Of a stretch of 64,000 bases of DNA, positions 32,927-42,930 are shown piece by piece. The notes beneath the pieces were generated by a model. That model saw only the letters and a list, made by a program, of their open reading frames with translations. It was not told the DNA's origin and ran no database searches. Each line of letters starts with the position of its first letter. Position 1 is the stretch's first letter. This DNA is from Shewanella woodyi ATCC 51908 (GTDB lineage Bacteria > Pseudomonadota > Gammaproteobacteria > Enterobacterales > Shewanellaceae): NCBI RefSeq assembly GCF_000019525.1, contig NC_010506.1, positions 682,001 through 746,000 on the forward strand. The letters run 5' to 3'. The translations under genes and the position numbers were made by a program.

Positions 32927-35401
32927 TTAAGCTGATTGCTGGTGGAGCTGATAAATCTCAGCTTCCAATTCGCTAATCGCTTGCTCGTACTCTTTTTTAC
33001 CACCAAAGCCTTTTTTAACGATTTCACTGAGGCTGCCAATCTCGTTAAAGGGTTGTACTTTGAGCACCTGCATTGATTCAATTTCTTGCACCCCAACATC
33101 GGCGTATTTTAACAGTAAATTCTGTAATACTGCTTGGGCTGTGTCAGAGTATTTGGTGAAGTAATTACGCTTTTTAACGTTATTTGCACGTTCTTTACGC
33201 GTTAGTGGTGGTTGGTCGTATACCGCATGACAGATCATGTCGAATGGATCCATATCTTTGCCAACCTCTTCTTCAAGTGCGGCCCAGATAATGCCTTCTT
33301 GTGCGAGCTCATCGATGATGGCTTGTTTACGGTCAGAATCATTCCAGCGCTTTACGAATTCATCGAGAGAGCTGAACTGCTTAGCCATGGTTTTGCGAGT
33401 GTAGTCTTTGAAAGACTCGGTAACTAACTTGCCGTCGCTATCGTAGTACTGCACACGCTCTGCAACTTTACTAACGCTTACACCCGAGACTCGGTATTTG
33501 GCTACTTTACGAGTTTCATCGTCTGTCCATTCACCTTCACCTGTTTGAGCACCATCGCCATTACCATCGGGTTGATTATTACTGCTATCGCCACCAAGCT
33601 CACCATCATCGAATGGATTATCTTCATCACTTGGGTCATCAATCGAATCTGTGCCATCAATGTCAGTATCGTCATCTTCTATATCTGTAGGGGTAACGAC
33701 TAAGACCTTCTCTGGCGTACCATCAAAGCGCTCATCGGCAAACAGTTCGGTAGCCTTTTTGAAGTCTAAGATGGTGAACCACAACTTGCCGTATCTGTCA
33801 TCGATACGGGTGCCGCGACCAATGATCTGTTTAAACTTAGTCATTGACTGAATGTTTTGATCCAGTACCACCAGCTTACAGGTTTTAGCATCGACACCTG
33901 TGGTCATCAGCTCTGAAGTAGTGGCAATGACAGGGTAAGGTTTTTTAGGGTTGATGAAGTTATCAAGCTGTGCTTTACCTAGCTCATCATCACCAGTGAT
34001 TTTCATCACGTACTTATCGTTCTTCGCCATTTGCTCTGGATTGAGGTTGGCGATAGCACGGCGCATGCGTTCGGCGTGGTCGATGTCGTTACAAAATACA
34101 ATGGTCTTTGCCATTGGGTCTGTACGCTTTAGGTAGTTGGTTATCGTCTCAGCCACCAGCTGAGTCCGCTCATCAATCACCATGGTGCGGTCAAAGTCTT
34201 TTTGGTTATAGATACGGTCTTCTATTACCTCACCTTGATTATCTATTTGGCCTTTTGTTGGTCGCCAGCCTTGTAGATCAACATCAATATCTACGCGCAC
34301 CACTTTATAGGGTGCTAAGAAGCCGTCTTCAATACCTTCTTTAAGGGAATAGGTATAAGCCGGATCACCAAAGTAGTCTGAGTTTGATACTTCAGTCGTT
34401 TCTTTAGGGGTCGCCGTTAAACCTACTTGAGCTGCACTTTTGAAATACTCTAGAATCTCACGCCATGCGCTGTCTTCAGAGGCACTACCGCGATGGCACT
34501 CGTCGATAATGATTAAGTCAAAGAAGTCTGGGTCTACTTGCTTAAAGGCTTTCTGGCTCTCTTCTGGGCCAGTTAAGGCTTGATAGAGTGCGAGGTGTAT
34601 CTCGTATGAAGGGTCAACGGTTCTGCCGGTTATCTTAGTCATGGATTGACCGAACGGTTGAAAGTCATTTATGCGAGTTTGGTCGACTAAGATATTACGG
34701 TCGGCTAGGAATAGAATGCGTTTTTTAGCGCGAGACTTCCATAAGCGCCAGATGATTTGAAACGCCGTGTAAGTTTTACCTGTGCCTGTTGCCATGACCA
34801 GCAATACACGGTCTTTACCTGATGATATTGCTTCTACGGTCTTGTTGATGGCTTGCAGTTGATAATAACGAGGATGCTTACCGCTACCATCGTCATAGTA
34901 TTCTTGATTGATAATGGGTAGCTGCTTTTCGGTGTAGCCTTTCCAAGCGCAATACTTGGCCCAGAGCTCTTGTGGTGATGGGAAGTCCTCAAGGCGGATT
35001 TCGGATTCTAGGTAGTGAGCTTCTGATGTGCCTTGACTGTTTGTGACGGCATGGGTTTTGTCGTGAAAGATAAAGCCATCACCGTTAGAGGCAAAGATGA
35101 AAGGTACCTCAAGCAAGCGTGCATAATCGAGCCCTTGCTGCATGCCTTTGCCTACTTCATGTTTGTTAGCTTTAGCCTCAATCACAGCAAGTGGCATGCT
35201 TGGTTTGTGATAAAGCACAATATCAGCAGACTTTACGGTTTTGCGCACACCGAGTTGGCCACGCACAATGACCTTACCGTCGCGCAGTTTCACCTCTTGG
35301 CGAATTTGCGTCATATCATTCCAGCCCGCATCTTTAATCGCTGGCATGATGAATTTGGTGATGATATCGGTTTCAGTCAGTTTTGCTTTATTGATGCTCA
35401 T
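32927..35401 (-). CDS. hsdR: Type I restriction-modification endonuclease/translocase HsdR
   Basis: The 824-residue protein has an N-terminal PD-(D/E)XK nuclease domain ([15 protein letters not shown], about residues 72-86), a superfamily 2 helicase motor with Walker [12 protein letters not shown] (about 204) and DECH box IIIDECHRG (about 299), motif [14 protein letters not shown], and a C-terminal helical domain. It translocates DNA using ATP and cuts at a distance from unmethylated sites. It is the first gene of a five-gene minus-strand operon. Unusual is a very acidic linker of ~55 residues (about 570-627, for example [20 protein letters not shown]) between motor and C-terminal domain. Confidence 0.96.
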   Translation of the reverse strand: MSINKAKLTETDIITKFIMPAIKDAGWNDMTQIRQEVKLRDGKVIVRGQLGVRKTVKSADIVLYHKPSMPLAVIEAKANKHEVGKGMQQGLDYARLLEVPFIFASNGDGFIFHDKTHAVTNSQGTSEAHYLESEIRLEDFPSPQELWAKYCAWKGYTEKQLPIINQEYYDDGSGKHPRYYQLQAINKTVEAISSGKDRVLLVMATGTGKTYTAFQIIWRLWKSRAKKRILFLADRNILVDQTRINDFQPFGQSMTKITGRTVDPSYEIHLALYQALTGPEESQKAFKQVDPDFFDLIIIDECHRGSASEDSAWREILEYFKSAAQVGLTATPKETTEVSNSDYFGDPAYTYSLKEGIEDGFLAPYKVVRVDIDVDLQGWRPTKGQIDNQGEVIEDRIYNQKDFDRTMVIDERTQLVAETITNYLKRTDPMAKTIVFCNDIDHAERMRRAIANLNPEQMAKNDKYVMKITGDDELGKAQLDNFINPKKPYPVIATTSELMTTGVDAKTCKLVVLDQNIQSMTKFKQIIGRGTRIDDRYGKLWFTILDFKKATELFADERFDGTPEKVLVVTPTDIEDDDTDIDGTDSIDDPSDEDNPFDDGELGGDSSNNQPDGNGDGAQTGEGEWTDDETRKVAKYRVSGVSVSKVAERVQYYDSDGKLVTESFKDYTRKTMAKQFSSLDEFVKRWNDSDRKQAIIDELAQEGIIWAALEEEVGKDMDPFDMICHAVYDQPPLTRKERANNVKKRNYFTKYSDTAQAVLQNLLLKYADVGVQEIESMQVLKVQPFNEIGSLSEIVKKGFGGKKEYEQAISELEAEIYQLHQQSA

Positions 35402-35557
35402 AACCTAACAAGGTCCTTCTAGGAAAGATAACAAACCGTTGCGGACAGCTTTGCCCATTCGGATTGTGTCATAAAGCCCTAAGGAAGCACAGGATTTAGC
35501 TCAAGGATTGATAAAGACATGATGTGGTTTTTAACAGCTGTGTGGAGGGCATAACAA

Positions 35558-35587
35558 AACGGGCTTTCCATTGCTGGAAAGCCCGTT
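35558..35587 (-). terminator. Intrinsic terminator of dusB-fis
   Basis: A perfect 13-bp stem (arms AACGGGCTTTCCA and TGGAAAGCCCGTT, 4-nt loop) lies 27 bp after the fis stop. On the minus strand it is followed by TTGTTAT, with TT already in the stem. It separates fis from the restriction operon downstream. Confidence 0.85.
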
Positions 35588-35614
35588 CTCTTACAATCAC
35601 TTAGACGGTTAGTC

Positions 35615-35938
<324 letters not shown>

Positions 35939-36916
35939 TTAATTCTGTGCAATTTCGTCAAAATAGCGTTCCACCATGGAACCTTGTTCTTCAACAGTTT
36001 CCAGCCGATTAAATTCGGCGCGGAATGGACGCTGTTCATCTTGGTCCAAATACCATCCAACATGCTTTCTAGCGAAACGGATCCCCTTATATTCACCGTA
36101 AAGTGAGTATAAGTTTTTAAGGTGTTCCAGCATCACTTGACGCTTTTCATCCACCTCTACAGGCGCTAGCATGTTACCCGTTTCCAGGTAATGTTGGATC
36201 TCTCGGAAAATCCAAGGCCTTCCTTGGGCACCTCGACCTATCATAAGAGCATCAACTCCCGTATGTTCAAGCACAAATTGCGCCTTCTGCGGGGTGGTGA
36301 TGTCTCCGTTCGCTACAACAGGGATCGAGACATTCTTTTTAATAGCTTTAATCGTGTCGTATTCAGCATTACCTTTATACATGCACTGCCGAGTTCGGCC
36401 ATGTACGGCTAACGCGGCGATACCACAATCTTCGGCTATCTGGGCGATTTGAACACCGTTCCTGTGCTCCGGGGCCCATCCAGTTCGAATTTTCAGTGTC
36501 ACGGGGACATCAACTGCAGCGACCACGGCTTGTAAAATTGCTTTTACCTGCACTGGGTCTTGTAGTAGTGCTGAACCCGCTAGCTTTCTATTCACTTTCT
36601 TTGCAGGACAACCCATATTGATATCGATGATCTGCGCCCCTTGTTGTACGTTGACAACGGCGGCGTTGGCCATCAATTCTGGATCTGCACCTGCAATTTG
36701 TACTGATCGTATCCCATCTTCACCAGCATGAAGCATCCGCTGGCGGCTTTTATCTGTATCCCAAACATCGGGGTTAGATGAAAGCATCTCTGACACCGCC
36801 ATGGCAGCGCCATATCGAAGACAAAGGTTTCTAAAGGCTTGGTCTGTGACACCTGCCATTGGTGCCACGATCAGCTGATTTTTCAGTTGATAGGGTCCAA
36901 TCTGCATTTTCAACAT
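35939..36916 (-). CDS. dusB: tRNA-dihydrouridine synthase B
   Basis: The 325-residue flavoprotein reduces specific uridines in the tRNA D-loop using NADPH. The TIM-barrel FMN-binding part shows APMAGVTDQAFR (about 19-30), DINMGCPAKKVNRKLAGSAL with the catalytic Cys (about 98-117), LKIRTGW, VHGRTR and GRGAQGRPWIF. The annotated start gives MLKMQIG; the second Met (residue 4) is an alternative. It lies upstream of fis, whose expression in enteric bacteria depends on dusB translation. Confidence 0.98.
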   Translation of the reverse strand: MLKMQIGPYQLKNQLIVAPMAGVTDQAFRNLCLRYGAAMAVSEMLSSNPDVWDTDKSRQRMLHAGEDGIRSVQIAGADPELMANAAVVNVQQGAQIIDINMGCPAKKVNRKLAGSALLQDPVQVKAILQAVVAAVDVPVTLKIRTGWAPEHRNGVQIAQIAEDCGIAALAVHGRTRQCMYKGNAEYDTIKAIKKNVSIPVVANGDITTPQKAQFVLEHTGVDALMIGRGAQGRPWIFREIQHYLETGNMLAPVEVDEKRQVMLEHLKNLYSLYGEYKGIRFARKHVGWYLDQDEQRPFRAEFNRLETVEEQGSMVERYFDEIAQN

Positions 36917-36939
36917 ACCTAGAGCTTCAAAGGGGCGCT

Positions 36940-36968
36940 ATAGTACGCCTTTTTTGAGCCAGTGAAAA
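36940..36968 (-). promoter_or_regulatory. Candidate dusB-fis promoter with GC-rich discriminator
   Basis: On the minus strand TTTTCA and TACTAT are separated by 17 bp, and the -10 is followed directly by AGCGCCCC. A G/C-rich discriminator is characteristic of promoters under stringent (ppGpp/DksA) control, as known for fis of E. coli. The -35 is weak, so the site is a candidate. Confidence 0.45.
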
Positions 36969-37028
36969 GGTCAATAAATGACCTGAGCGAAACTTTTTTT
37001 CTTGACTTTTGCAAGGCGCGAACTCTGT

Positions 37029-37049
37029 GGTAGCACGCGGTGTGCTACC
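37029..37049 (-). terminator. Hairpin after prmA
   Basis: Perfect 8-bp arms GGTAGCAC / GTGCTACC with a 5-nt loop lie 8 bp after the prmA stop. No U-run follows, so it may terminate weakly or only protect the 3' end. Confidence 0.45.
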
Positions 37050-37056
37050 GCTAGCG

Positions 37057-37938
37057 TTATTTACGTATTCCTGTCAAGCGGCTCCACTCCTCTTTGTGAG
37101 CGGGCTCATCCATATCAAACCACTGAGTATAAAACTCTGCAACTTCGAGTGCTTGCTCTTGTAATAGGCCTGATAGCGCCAGTTGTCCACCAGGTTTAAC
37201 TTTTTCTGCAATCAGTGGCGCTAACTCTCGAAGTGGGCCTGCAAGTATGTTGGCGACTAAGATATCGGCTTTAAGATTTTCAGGCTGATCTTCTGGTAGA
37301 TAGAGTGTCAATTGATCTTCTACGCCATTTCGCTCTGCATTCGCTTTAGAGGCATCGATAGCTTGGTAATCGATATCGATCCCTGTGACCTTAGTTGCAC
37401 CAAGTTTCAGTGCGGCGACCGCTAAAATACCTGAGCCACAGCCAAAGTCGATCACCTCTTTATTGTCGAAGTTGAGGCTATCTAACCACTCTAGACACAG
37501 AGCCGTTGTTGGATGAGTACCTGTACCGAAGGCGAGACCTGGATCGAGAATAATATTAACCGCTTCTGGATCGGGGATCTCACGCCAGCTTGGACAGATC
37601 CATAAACGCTCACCAAACTTAATGGGGTGGAAGTTATCCATCCATTCACGTTCCCAATCTTTATCTTCAACTTGCTCAATTTTATAGCTGAAATCAGCGC
37701 CTAGAAACGGCTGTAGCTTTAAATTGTCAACCACTATGCTCAGGTCGCGATCGGCTTCGAATAGCGCTGTCAGCACCGTGTGGTTCCACAGGGGCGTTTC
37801 GCCTAATGTAGGCTCAAAAATGGGTGTGTCTTTACCATCTTCTAATGTGATAGAGAGTGACCCCTCCTCCATCAGTAGATCGCTGAGTGTGTCGGCATGT
37901 TGATTATCGGTATCGATTTTTAACTGGATCCAAGGCAT
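37057..37938 (-). CDS. prmA: Ribosomal protein L11 methyltransferase
   Basis: Starting at the ATG at 37938 ([12 protein letters not shown]) the protein has 293 residues, the length of E. coli PrmA; an upstream ATG at 37983 would add 15 atypical residues. The class I methyltransferase core is seen in [34 protein letters not shown] and VANILAGPL. It trimethylates L11 using S-adenosylmethionine. It lies upstream of dusB in the same direction, 140 bp away, as in many gammaproteobacteria. Confidence 0.97.
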   Translation of the reverse strand: MPWIQLKIDTDNQHADTLSDLLMEEGSLSITLEDGKDTPIFEPTLGETPLWNHTVLTALFEADRDLSIVVDNLKLQPFLGADFSYKIEQVEDKDWEREWMDNFHPIKFGERLWICPSWREIPDPEAVNIILDPGLAFGTGTHPTTALCLEWLDSLNFDNKEVIDFGCGSGILAVAALKLGATKVTGIDIDYQAIDASKANAERNGVEDQLTLYLPEDQPENLKADILVANILAGPLRELAPLIAEKVKPGGQLALSGLLQEQALEVAEFYTQWFDMDEPAHKEEWSRLTGIRK

Positions 37939-38287
37939 ATGGGATCGTCTCTTGTAACTGCTGCAATGGGCGCATTGTAACATGGGGCATTTAAAGAGTG
38001 AGAAGATCTTGGGGCGAAAATTTACCCATGGCTATGGTGGAAACCTGAAATATGCTATTTAAAATTTAGACTGTTCGTTTGAATGTGGGTCGTAACCTTT
38101 TGAATTTGTCTGGTTAATTGGTATTACCTCTGTTTTTATTTTGCTGGTTGTTTGTGATGTGGTTCAAAAAAACAGCGCTGAAGGAGTGAGCTTTATCACG
38201 ATCCGTAGGTGGGATTATTTTTAAGGCTGCGCTTATTGCTAAGGTGTGTAGATTGTAATAATTGCCGACATTAGGCCTGATAAAAAG
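37939..38287. other. Divergent prmA / frdC1 control region
   Basis: This 349-bp AT-rich region separates prmA (minus) from the fumarate reductase operon (plus). A CRP-like site is present at 38185-38200, about 90 bp before frdC1. I saw no open frame with a ribosome site and no strong hairpin. Promoters for both directions should lie here, but I could not place them with confidence. Confidence 0.5.
38185..38200 (+). promoter_or_regulatory. CRP-like site upstream of frdC1
   Basis: AGTGAGCTTTATCACG keeps both inner half-sites of the CRP consensus, GTGA-N6-TCAC, and differs only at the outer bases. In Shewanella, CRP (rather than FNR) is the main activator of anaerobic respiration genes, which fits a fumarate reductase operon. 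Binding is inferred. Confidence 0.55.
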
Positions 38288-39013
38288 ATGACAATAAAAA
38301 CCCTACTTCCCACTTCGAGCTTTGCTGGTTTAACAGGTAACCCTTGGTCTGCTAAAGCGGATAAGATACAGAGTGCCACTGGGTTGTTGCTCGGGTGTTT
38401 TCTACTGGCTCACCTGCATTTTGAATCGAGCATCTTACTCGGGAAAGATGCTTTTTATCAGGTGGTACAGATTTTAGAGGGGGGCATGTTTAGCGAGTCC
38501 GGCCATGGTTTTCCTTTAGTCACTAAGATTTTCTCGGTATTTATTCTTCTTGTGGTGATTTTACACGCCGCTGTTGCATTGCGACGTTTTCCTGCTCAAC
38601 TTGGCCAGTGGCGAGCGCTTCGTCGCCATATGAATGGTATTAACCATAAAGATAGCCATGCTTGGTTCTGGCAGTTGGTAACCGGTTTTATTCTGTTTTT
38701 CTTAGCGCCAGTACATATCTTTACCATGATCACGAACCCAGAGATTGGGCCACATCTGTCGGCTGAGCGTGTCTACCTAGATAACGCTTGGCTGCTCTAT
38801 GCACTTTTGCTACCTGCCGTTGTCATTCACGCCATGATTGGGCTTTACCGCGTTGCAATTAAGTGGGGCTTTACCGCTAATCGTACAGGTTTACGGAAAG
38901 TGATTAAATTTATGATCATCTACCTCATCACAATTGGTGTGCTGAGCTTAGTGTCGTACCTCTTCATTGGTGCAGAGTTAACAACGCCAGTGCAGCCATA
39001 TGTACCTAACTAG
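38288..39013 (+). CDS. frdC: Fumarate reductase cytochrome b subunit, first copy
   Basis: The 241-residue membrane protein resembles the di-haem cytochrome b of Wolinella-type quinol:fumarate reductase. Five hydrophobic helices are visible. Candidate haem-ligand histidines sit in LLAHLHF (42/44), VVILHAAV, APVHIF and VVIHAMIG, and the paralogue downstream conserves all four helices. Glu64 (QILEGGMF) lies about where a quinol-site Glu66 is known in Wolinella. It would anchor FrdAB and pass electrons from menaquinol. The ribosome site is weak (AAAAAG). Confidence 0.88.
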   Translation: MTIKTLLPTSSFAGLTGNPWSAKADKIQSATGLLLGCFLLAHLHFESSILLGKDAFYQVVQILEGGMFSESGHGFPLVTKIFSVFILLVVILHAAVALRRFPAQLGQWRALRRHMNGINHKDSHAWFWQLVTGFILFFLAPVHIFTMITNPEIGPHLSAERVYLDNAWLLYALLLPAVVIHAMIGLYRVAIKWGFTANRTGLRKVIKFMIIYLITIGVLSLVSYLFIGAELTTPVQPYVPN

Positions 39014-39208
39014 CGATATCTTTAAAGAGTTACGCTGAACATTCGTCAATAAAAACCGTTCTGGATGAGTATTTTAGTGGTTAATTGATTAATTAATCCT
39101 GATTTGATCTGTCTCACAGTATTTGGTTGATTTGTGAGCGACATTATCTAAGTGCTTACTTTTTTTAACTTAGATAGATGCAAACTCAATGGATCTGATG
39201 AGGGTTTT

Positions 39209-39922
39209 ATGGCGATAACTAAAATAAACAATAAAGCAGGTGAGGCTTCTAAGCTAAAAAGCTGGAGTGAGGGGAAAAACTGGAGCGGCAAACTGGACAT
39301 TAGCCAGAGTGTGTCTGGCGTTATTCTGGCTCTGTTCCTATGGACTCATCTTGTGCTGGTCTCCTCTATTTTATTGGGAGGCGATGCCATGACATGGGTT
39401 GCTGGCGTGATGGAGCTTAATTTTTTAAGCCCTGATGGCCATGGCTACCCTTGGGTTGTCTCGCTTATTGCGACAGGTGTTGCTGCGTTAGCACTGGTGC
39501 ATGTTGTGGTGGCTATTACGAAGCTACCAATGAATCTACGTCAGCAGCTCGCACTTAAAAAGCAGATGAGTGTTATCAATCATGGTGATACTAAATTATG
39601 GGTTTGGCAGGCTCTGACTGGCGTCGCTATCTTGTTTCTTTTGCCTGTGCATCTGTGGTTAATCGGCGCTGCGCCAGAGACCATAGGTCCTGCAGGATCT
39701 GCTGACAGAATATGGAATGATGGGGTTTGGTTGCTCTATCTGCCTCTGCTTGTTTGTGTTGAGCTTCATGGGGCAATTGGAGTTTACCGTGTGGCGATTA
39801 AGTGGGGAGCGGCAAGAGATATTAATACCCGAGCCCGGATGAAGAGAGTTAAAACGGTTATTAGTGTGGTGTTTGTATTGATTGGTATCGCTTCATTATT
39901 GGCATTTCTGCCCTATGCATAA
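39209..39922 (+). CDS. frdC: Fumarate reductase cytochrome b subunit, second copy
   Basis: The protein has 237 residues from the ATG at 39209, which has GAGGG upstream; an ATG at 39152 would add 19 unlikely residues. It is a paralogue of the preceding gene with the same plan: THLVLVSSILLGGDAM, VHVVVAITKLP, LLPVHLW and VELHGAIGVYRVAIKWG carry the expected histidines. A Glu at residue 69 is in the quinol-site position. Both copies look intact. They may form a heterodimer or alternative enzymes. It lies 195 bp after frdC1. Confidence 0.88.
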   Translation: MAITKINNKAGEASKLKSWSEGKNWSGKLDISQSVSGVILALFLWTHLVLVSSILLGGDAMTWVAGVMELNFLSPDGHGYPWVVSLIATGVAALALVHVVVAITKLPMNLRQQLALKKQMSVINHGDTKLWVWQALTGVAILFLLPVHLWLIGAAPETIGPAGSADRIWNDGVWLLYLPLLVCVELHGAIGVYRVAIKWGAARDINTRARMKRVKTVISVVFVLIGIASLLAFLPYA

Positions 39923-39930
39923 AAAATTAC

Positions 39931-39974
39931 AGGTTCTAGGTTCTAGGTTCTAGGTTCTAGGTTCTAGGTTCTAG
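39931..39974 (+). repeat. Heptamer tandem array AGGTTCT x6
   Basis: Six perfect copies of AGGTTCT plus AG lie just after the frdC2 stop and before frdA. The same heptamer in inverted orientation, also six copies, lies at 43880-43922. Confidence 0.97.
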
Positions 39975-40080
39975 TTTTCGATATTCGAGTTATTTAGGCG
40001 ATGGTCAGTAGACTCGAACAAAAAATGGATTACTACTAAATAAAATGTTGATGATCTCAAGCCTTACTTAAGGAGCAAGT

Positions 40081-42105
40081 GTGAAACTGATATATACGGA
40101 TTCTTTGGTGGTCGGCGCTGGTTTAGCGGGCTTGCGGGTCGCGATAGCCTCGAAAGAGCGTGGGTTAGATACGGTCGTCCTGTCACTGATCCCTGCTAAA
40201 CGTTCCCACTCAGCAGCTGCTCAAGGCGGCATGCAGGCGAGCTTAGGCAATACCATTAAGGGGATGGGGGACGACGAAGATGTCCACTTTCAAGATACTG
40301 TAAAGGGTTCTGACTGGGGCTGCGATCAAGATGTCGCGCGTATGTTTGCTCACTGTGCGCCAAAAGCGGTACGTGAACTCACCAACTGGGGAGTGCCATG
40401 GACTCGGGTGACTAAAGGGCCACGTCAGGTGGTGGTTAATGCCGAGAAGGTCACTATCGAAGAGGCGGAAGAGGCTCATGGACTCATTAATGCCCGTGAC
40501 TTTGGTGGCACTAAAAAGTGGCGTACCTGCTACACGGCTGATGGTACAGGGCACTCGCTGCTTTATGCGGTGGATAATAAGGCTATCTCGTTAGGTATTC
40601 CCGTGCATGAACGGGTCGAAGCTCTCTCTATTATTCATGATGGTAAGCGTTGCCAAGGCGTGGTTGCACGCTGTTTAATCACAGGTGAGTTAAGGGCATA
40701 TATTGCTAAATCCACCACGATTGCCACCGGTGGTTATGGCCGCATTTATGAAGTCTCAACCAATGCCATTATCTGTGAAGGGATAGGCCAGGCGCTCGCG
40801 CTGGAAACTGGTGTCGCTAAGCTTGGCAATATGGAAGCGGTGCAGTTTCATCCAACGGCTATTGTGCCTGTTGGGATCTTAACGACAGAGGGTTGTCGTG
40901 GTGATGGTGGTCTGCTGCGTGACAAAGATGGTCACCGTTTTATGCCAGATTATGAGCCGGAGAAAAAGGAGCTTGCCTCACGTGATGTAGTGTCTCGTCG
41001 AATGACCGAGCATATGCGTAAAGGTAAAGGTGTCGACAGCCCTTATGGCCCACATCTATGGCTCGATATTACCTTGCTTGGACGTAAACATGTGGAGACC
41101 AATCTGCGTGAGGTTAAGGAGATCTGTGAGAATTTCTTAGGGATAGATCCCGCTAAGGATTGGATCCCAGTGCGTCCGACTCAGCACTACTCAATGGGCG
41201 GTATTCGAACCGATAAGACAGGACAAAACCCACAGCTTAAAGGTTTGTTTAGTGTCGGCGAAGCGGCATGTTGGGATATGCATGGTTTTAATCGGCTCGG
41301 CGGTAACTCCCTAGCGGAGACCGTTGTTGGCGGGATGATTATCGGTAAATATGTTGCCGATTTTTGTCAGGAAAACAGCTTAGAGATCGACACCGGGTTA
41401 GCTGAGTCTTTTGTCGAGAAGCTAGGTAGCGAAATTGATGAGCTTATCGACGGTGACGGCACGGAAAGTCCATTTGCGCTTAGGAAAGAGATGGAGCGTG
41501 TGATGATGGACTATGTGGGGATCTTCCGTAACGGTCCTGAGCTTGAAAAAGCGGTAACAGAGCTTCAGGCACTACTAAAGCGCTCACGTAACATTGGTCT
41601 TAAATGCAAAAAGCGTCACGCAAACCCTGAGCTAGTTGAGGCGTTAAGAGTGAAGCGTATGCTCAAAGTTGCTCTGACCGTCGCTTGTGGCGCGGCAGCA
41701 CGAACAGAGAGTCGCGGAGCCCATGCTCGTGAAGACTTCCCTCAGCGTAACGATAAAGATTGGCTAAACCGCACTTTGGCAAGTTGGCCAGATGAGCATG
41801 CACTCTCTCCTGAGCTGAGCTATGAGCAGCTTGATGTGATGAAGATGGAGTTGCCACCGGGATACCGAGGTTACGGCATTAATAATGCGATAGCCCATCC
41901 TGATACTGAGAAGCGCGAGCATGAGATCACTGAAATTTTAAGTCAACTTGGTGATGATGCCGATCGCCATCAGCGTCAGCATGCCTTGATGCCATTTGAA
42001 GTGCCTGAATCATTGATGCCTAAGAATGAACGGCTGTGTGACACATTAGATAGACCTACTCCCCCTGTAGTGGGTGAAGAGTCCGTAGGAGAGCAAGCGT
42101 TATGA
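40081..42105 (+). CDS. frdA: Fumarate reductase flavoprotein subunit
   Basis: The 674-residue protein starts with GTG, preceded by AAGGAG at 5-10 nt. Key segments are the dinucleotide fold [20 protein letters not shown], the covalent-FAD histidine in [16 protein letters not shown], the fumarate-binding stretch [11 protein letters not shown] and [16 protein letters not shown] (active-site Arg region), [10 protein letters not shown] and [12 protein letters not shown]. Length and the frdC type point to the Wolinella-like menaquinol:fumarate reductase rather than the enteric four-subunit enzyme. There is no signal peptide, so it faces the cytoplasm. It overlaps frdB by 4 nt (ATGA). Confidence 0.95.
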   Translation: MKLIYTDSLVVGAGLAGLRVAIASKERGLDTVVLSLIPAKRSHSAAAQGGMQASLGNTIKGMGDDEDVHFQDTVKGSDWGCDQDVARMFAHCAPKAVRELTNWGVPWTRVTKGPRQVVVNAEKVTIEEAEEAHGLINARDFGGTKKWRTCYTADGTGHSLLYAVDNKAISLGIPVHERVEALSIIHDGKRCQGVVARCLITGELRAYIAKSTTIATGGYGRIYEVSTNAIICEGIGQALALETGVAKLGNMEAVQFHPTAIVPVGILTTEGCRGDGGLLRDKDGHRFMPDYEPEKKELASRDVVSRRMTEHMRKGKGVDSPYGPHLWLDITLLGRKHVETNLREVKEICENFLGIDPAKDWIPVRPTQHYSMGGIRTDKTGQNPQLKGLFSVGEAACWDMHGFNRLGGNSLAETVVGGMIIGKYVADFCQENSLEIDTGLAESFVEKLGSEIDELIDGDGTESPFALRKEMERVMMDYVGIFRNGPELEKAVTELQALLKRSRNIGLKCKKRHANPELVEALRVKRMLKVALTVACGAAARTESRGAHAREDFPQRNDKDWLNRTLASWPDEHALSPELSYEQLDVMKMELPPGYRGYGINNAIAHPDTEKREHEITEILSQLGDDADRHQRQHALMPFEVPESLMPKNERLCDTLDRPTPPVVGEESVGEQAL

Positions 42106-42833
42106 GTCAGGGTCGTACACTAACCTTTAATATCTTCCGTTATGATCCACAGGTGAGTGGTGATAAACCTAAGATGGTTAAATATCAGATTGAAGAGACA
42201 CCTGGGATGTCGGTGTTTATCGCACTGAACCTACTGCGTGAACAGCAAGACAGCTCACTGCAGTTTGATTTTGTTTGCCGAGCTGGGATCTGCGGAAGTT
42301 GCGCTATGGTGATCAACGGTTTCCCGACGTTGGCTTGCCGTACATTAACCAGCAAATATCCCCAAGGGGAGATCACCTTGATGCCGCTACCAGGTTTTGA
42401 GTTGATTGGCGACCTTTCGGTTAATACCGGTAAATTTATGCGTGAACTGGCTGAGCGTCTAAAGCTGTGGCTCCACCCAGATCAAGATGATGTGGATGTG
42501 CACAGATTAGAAGCACCTATGGCCCCGGAGGAGGCAGCTAGACTCTACGAGTTAGAGCGCTGTGTCGAATGCGGTGTGTGTGTGTCAGCTTGTGCAACTA
42601 AGCAGATGCGTGAAACCTTTGTTGGCGCCGTTGGCATGATGAAGTTAGCGCGTTTCGAGCTCGATAGCCGCGATACGAGAAGTGTGGAAGATTTCTACCA
42701 CGTGATCGGTAATCAAGATGGCGTATTTGGCTGTATGACCCTACTAGGTTGTCAGGACAACTGCCCGAAAGATCTGCCTCATATGCAGCAGATAGCGTAT
42801 CTGCGCCGTAAGATGGCGGTTGCGCTGGTTTAA
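42102..42833 (+). CDS. frdB: Fumarate reductase iron-sulfur subunit
   Basis: The 243-residue protein carries the three clusters of the family: a plant-type [2Fe-2S] site CRAGICGSC...C (about 59-76), then CVECGVC...C and [14 protein letters not shown] for the [4Fe-4S] and [3Fe-4S] centres. It links the cytochrome b haems to FrdA. Translation is coupled to frdA by an ATGA overlap, and an intrinsic terminator follows. Confidence 0.96.
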   Translation: MSQGRTLTFNIFRYDPQVSGDKPKMVKYQIEETPGMSVFIALNLLREQQDSSLQFDFVCRAGICGSCAMVINGFPTLACRTLTSKYPQGEITLMPLPGFELIGDLSVNTGKFMRELAERLKLWLHPDQDDVDVHRLEAPMAPEEAARLYELERCVECGVCVSACATKQMRETFVGAVGMMKLARFELDSRDTRSVEDFYHVIGNQDGVFGCMTLLGCQDNCPKDLPHMQQIAYLRRKMAVALV

Positions 42834-42848
42834 TACCAACCTATTCCC

Positions 42849-42880
42849 AAAGCCTGCTTTAATCGCAGGCTTTCTTTTTT
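42849..42880 (+). terminator. Intrinsic terminator of the frd operon
   Basis: Perfect 9-bp arms AAAGCCTGC / GCAGGCTTT with a 7-nt loop are followed by CTTTTTT. It lies 15 bp after the frdB stop and before the LysR gene. Confidence 0.9.
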
Positions 42881-42930
42881 CTTTAATCCCTCATAGCATG
42901 ATGCCTAATATTTTTTTGAGGCTTGTGCAT

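Noticed and set aside
37029..37049. Considered as a protein-binding palindrome of dusB rather than a terminator
   Set aside because: It lies directly after the prmA stop and far from the dusB start, so an end-of-gene hairpin is the simpler reading.
42820..42930. Longer start for the LysR regulator
   Set aside because: It would overlap the frdB end and translate through the frd terminator hairpin. The family N-terminus begins at 42931.
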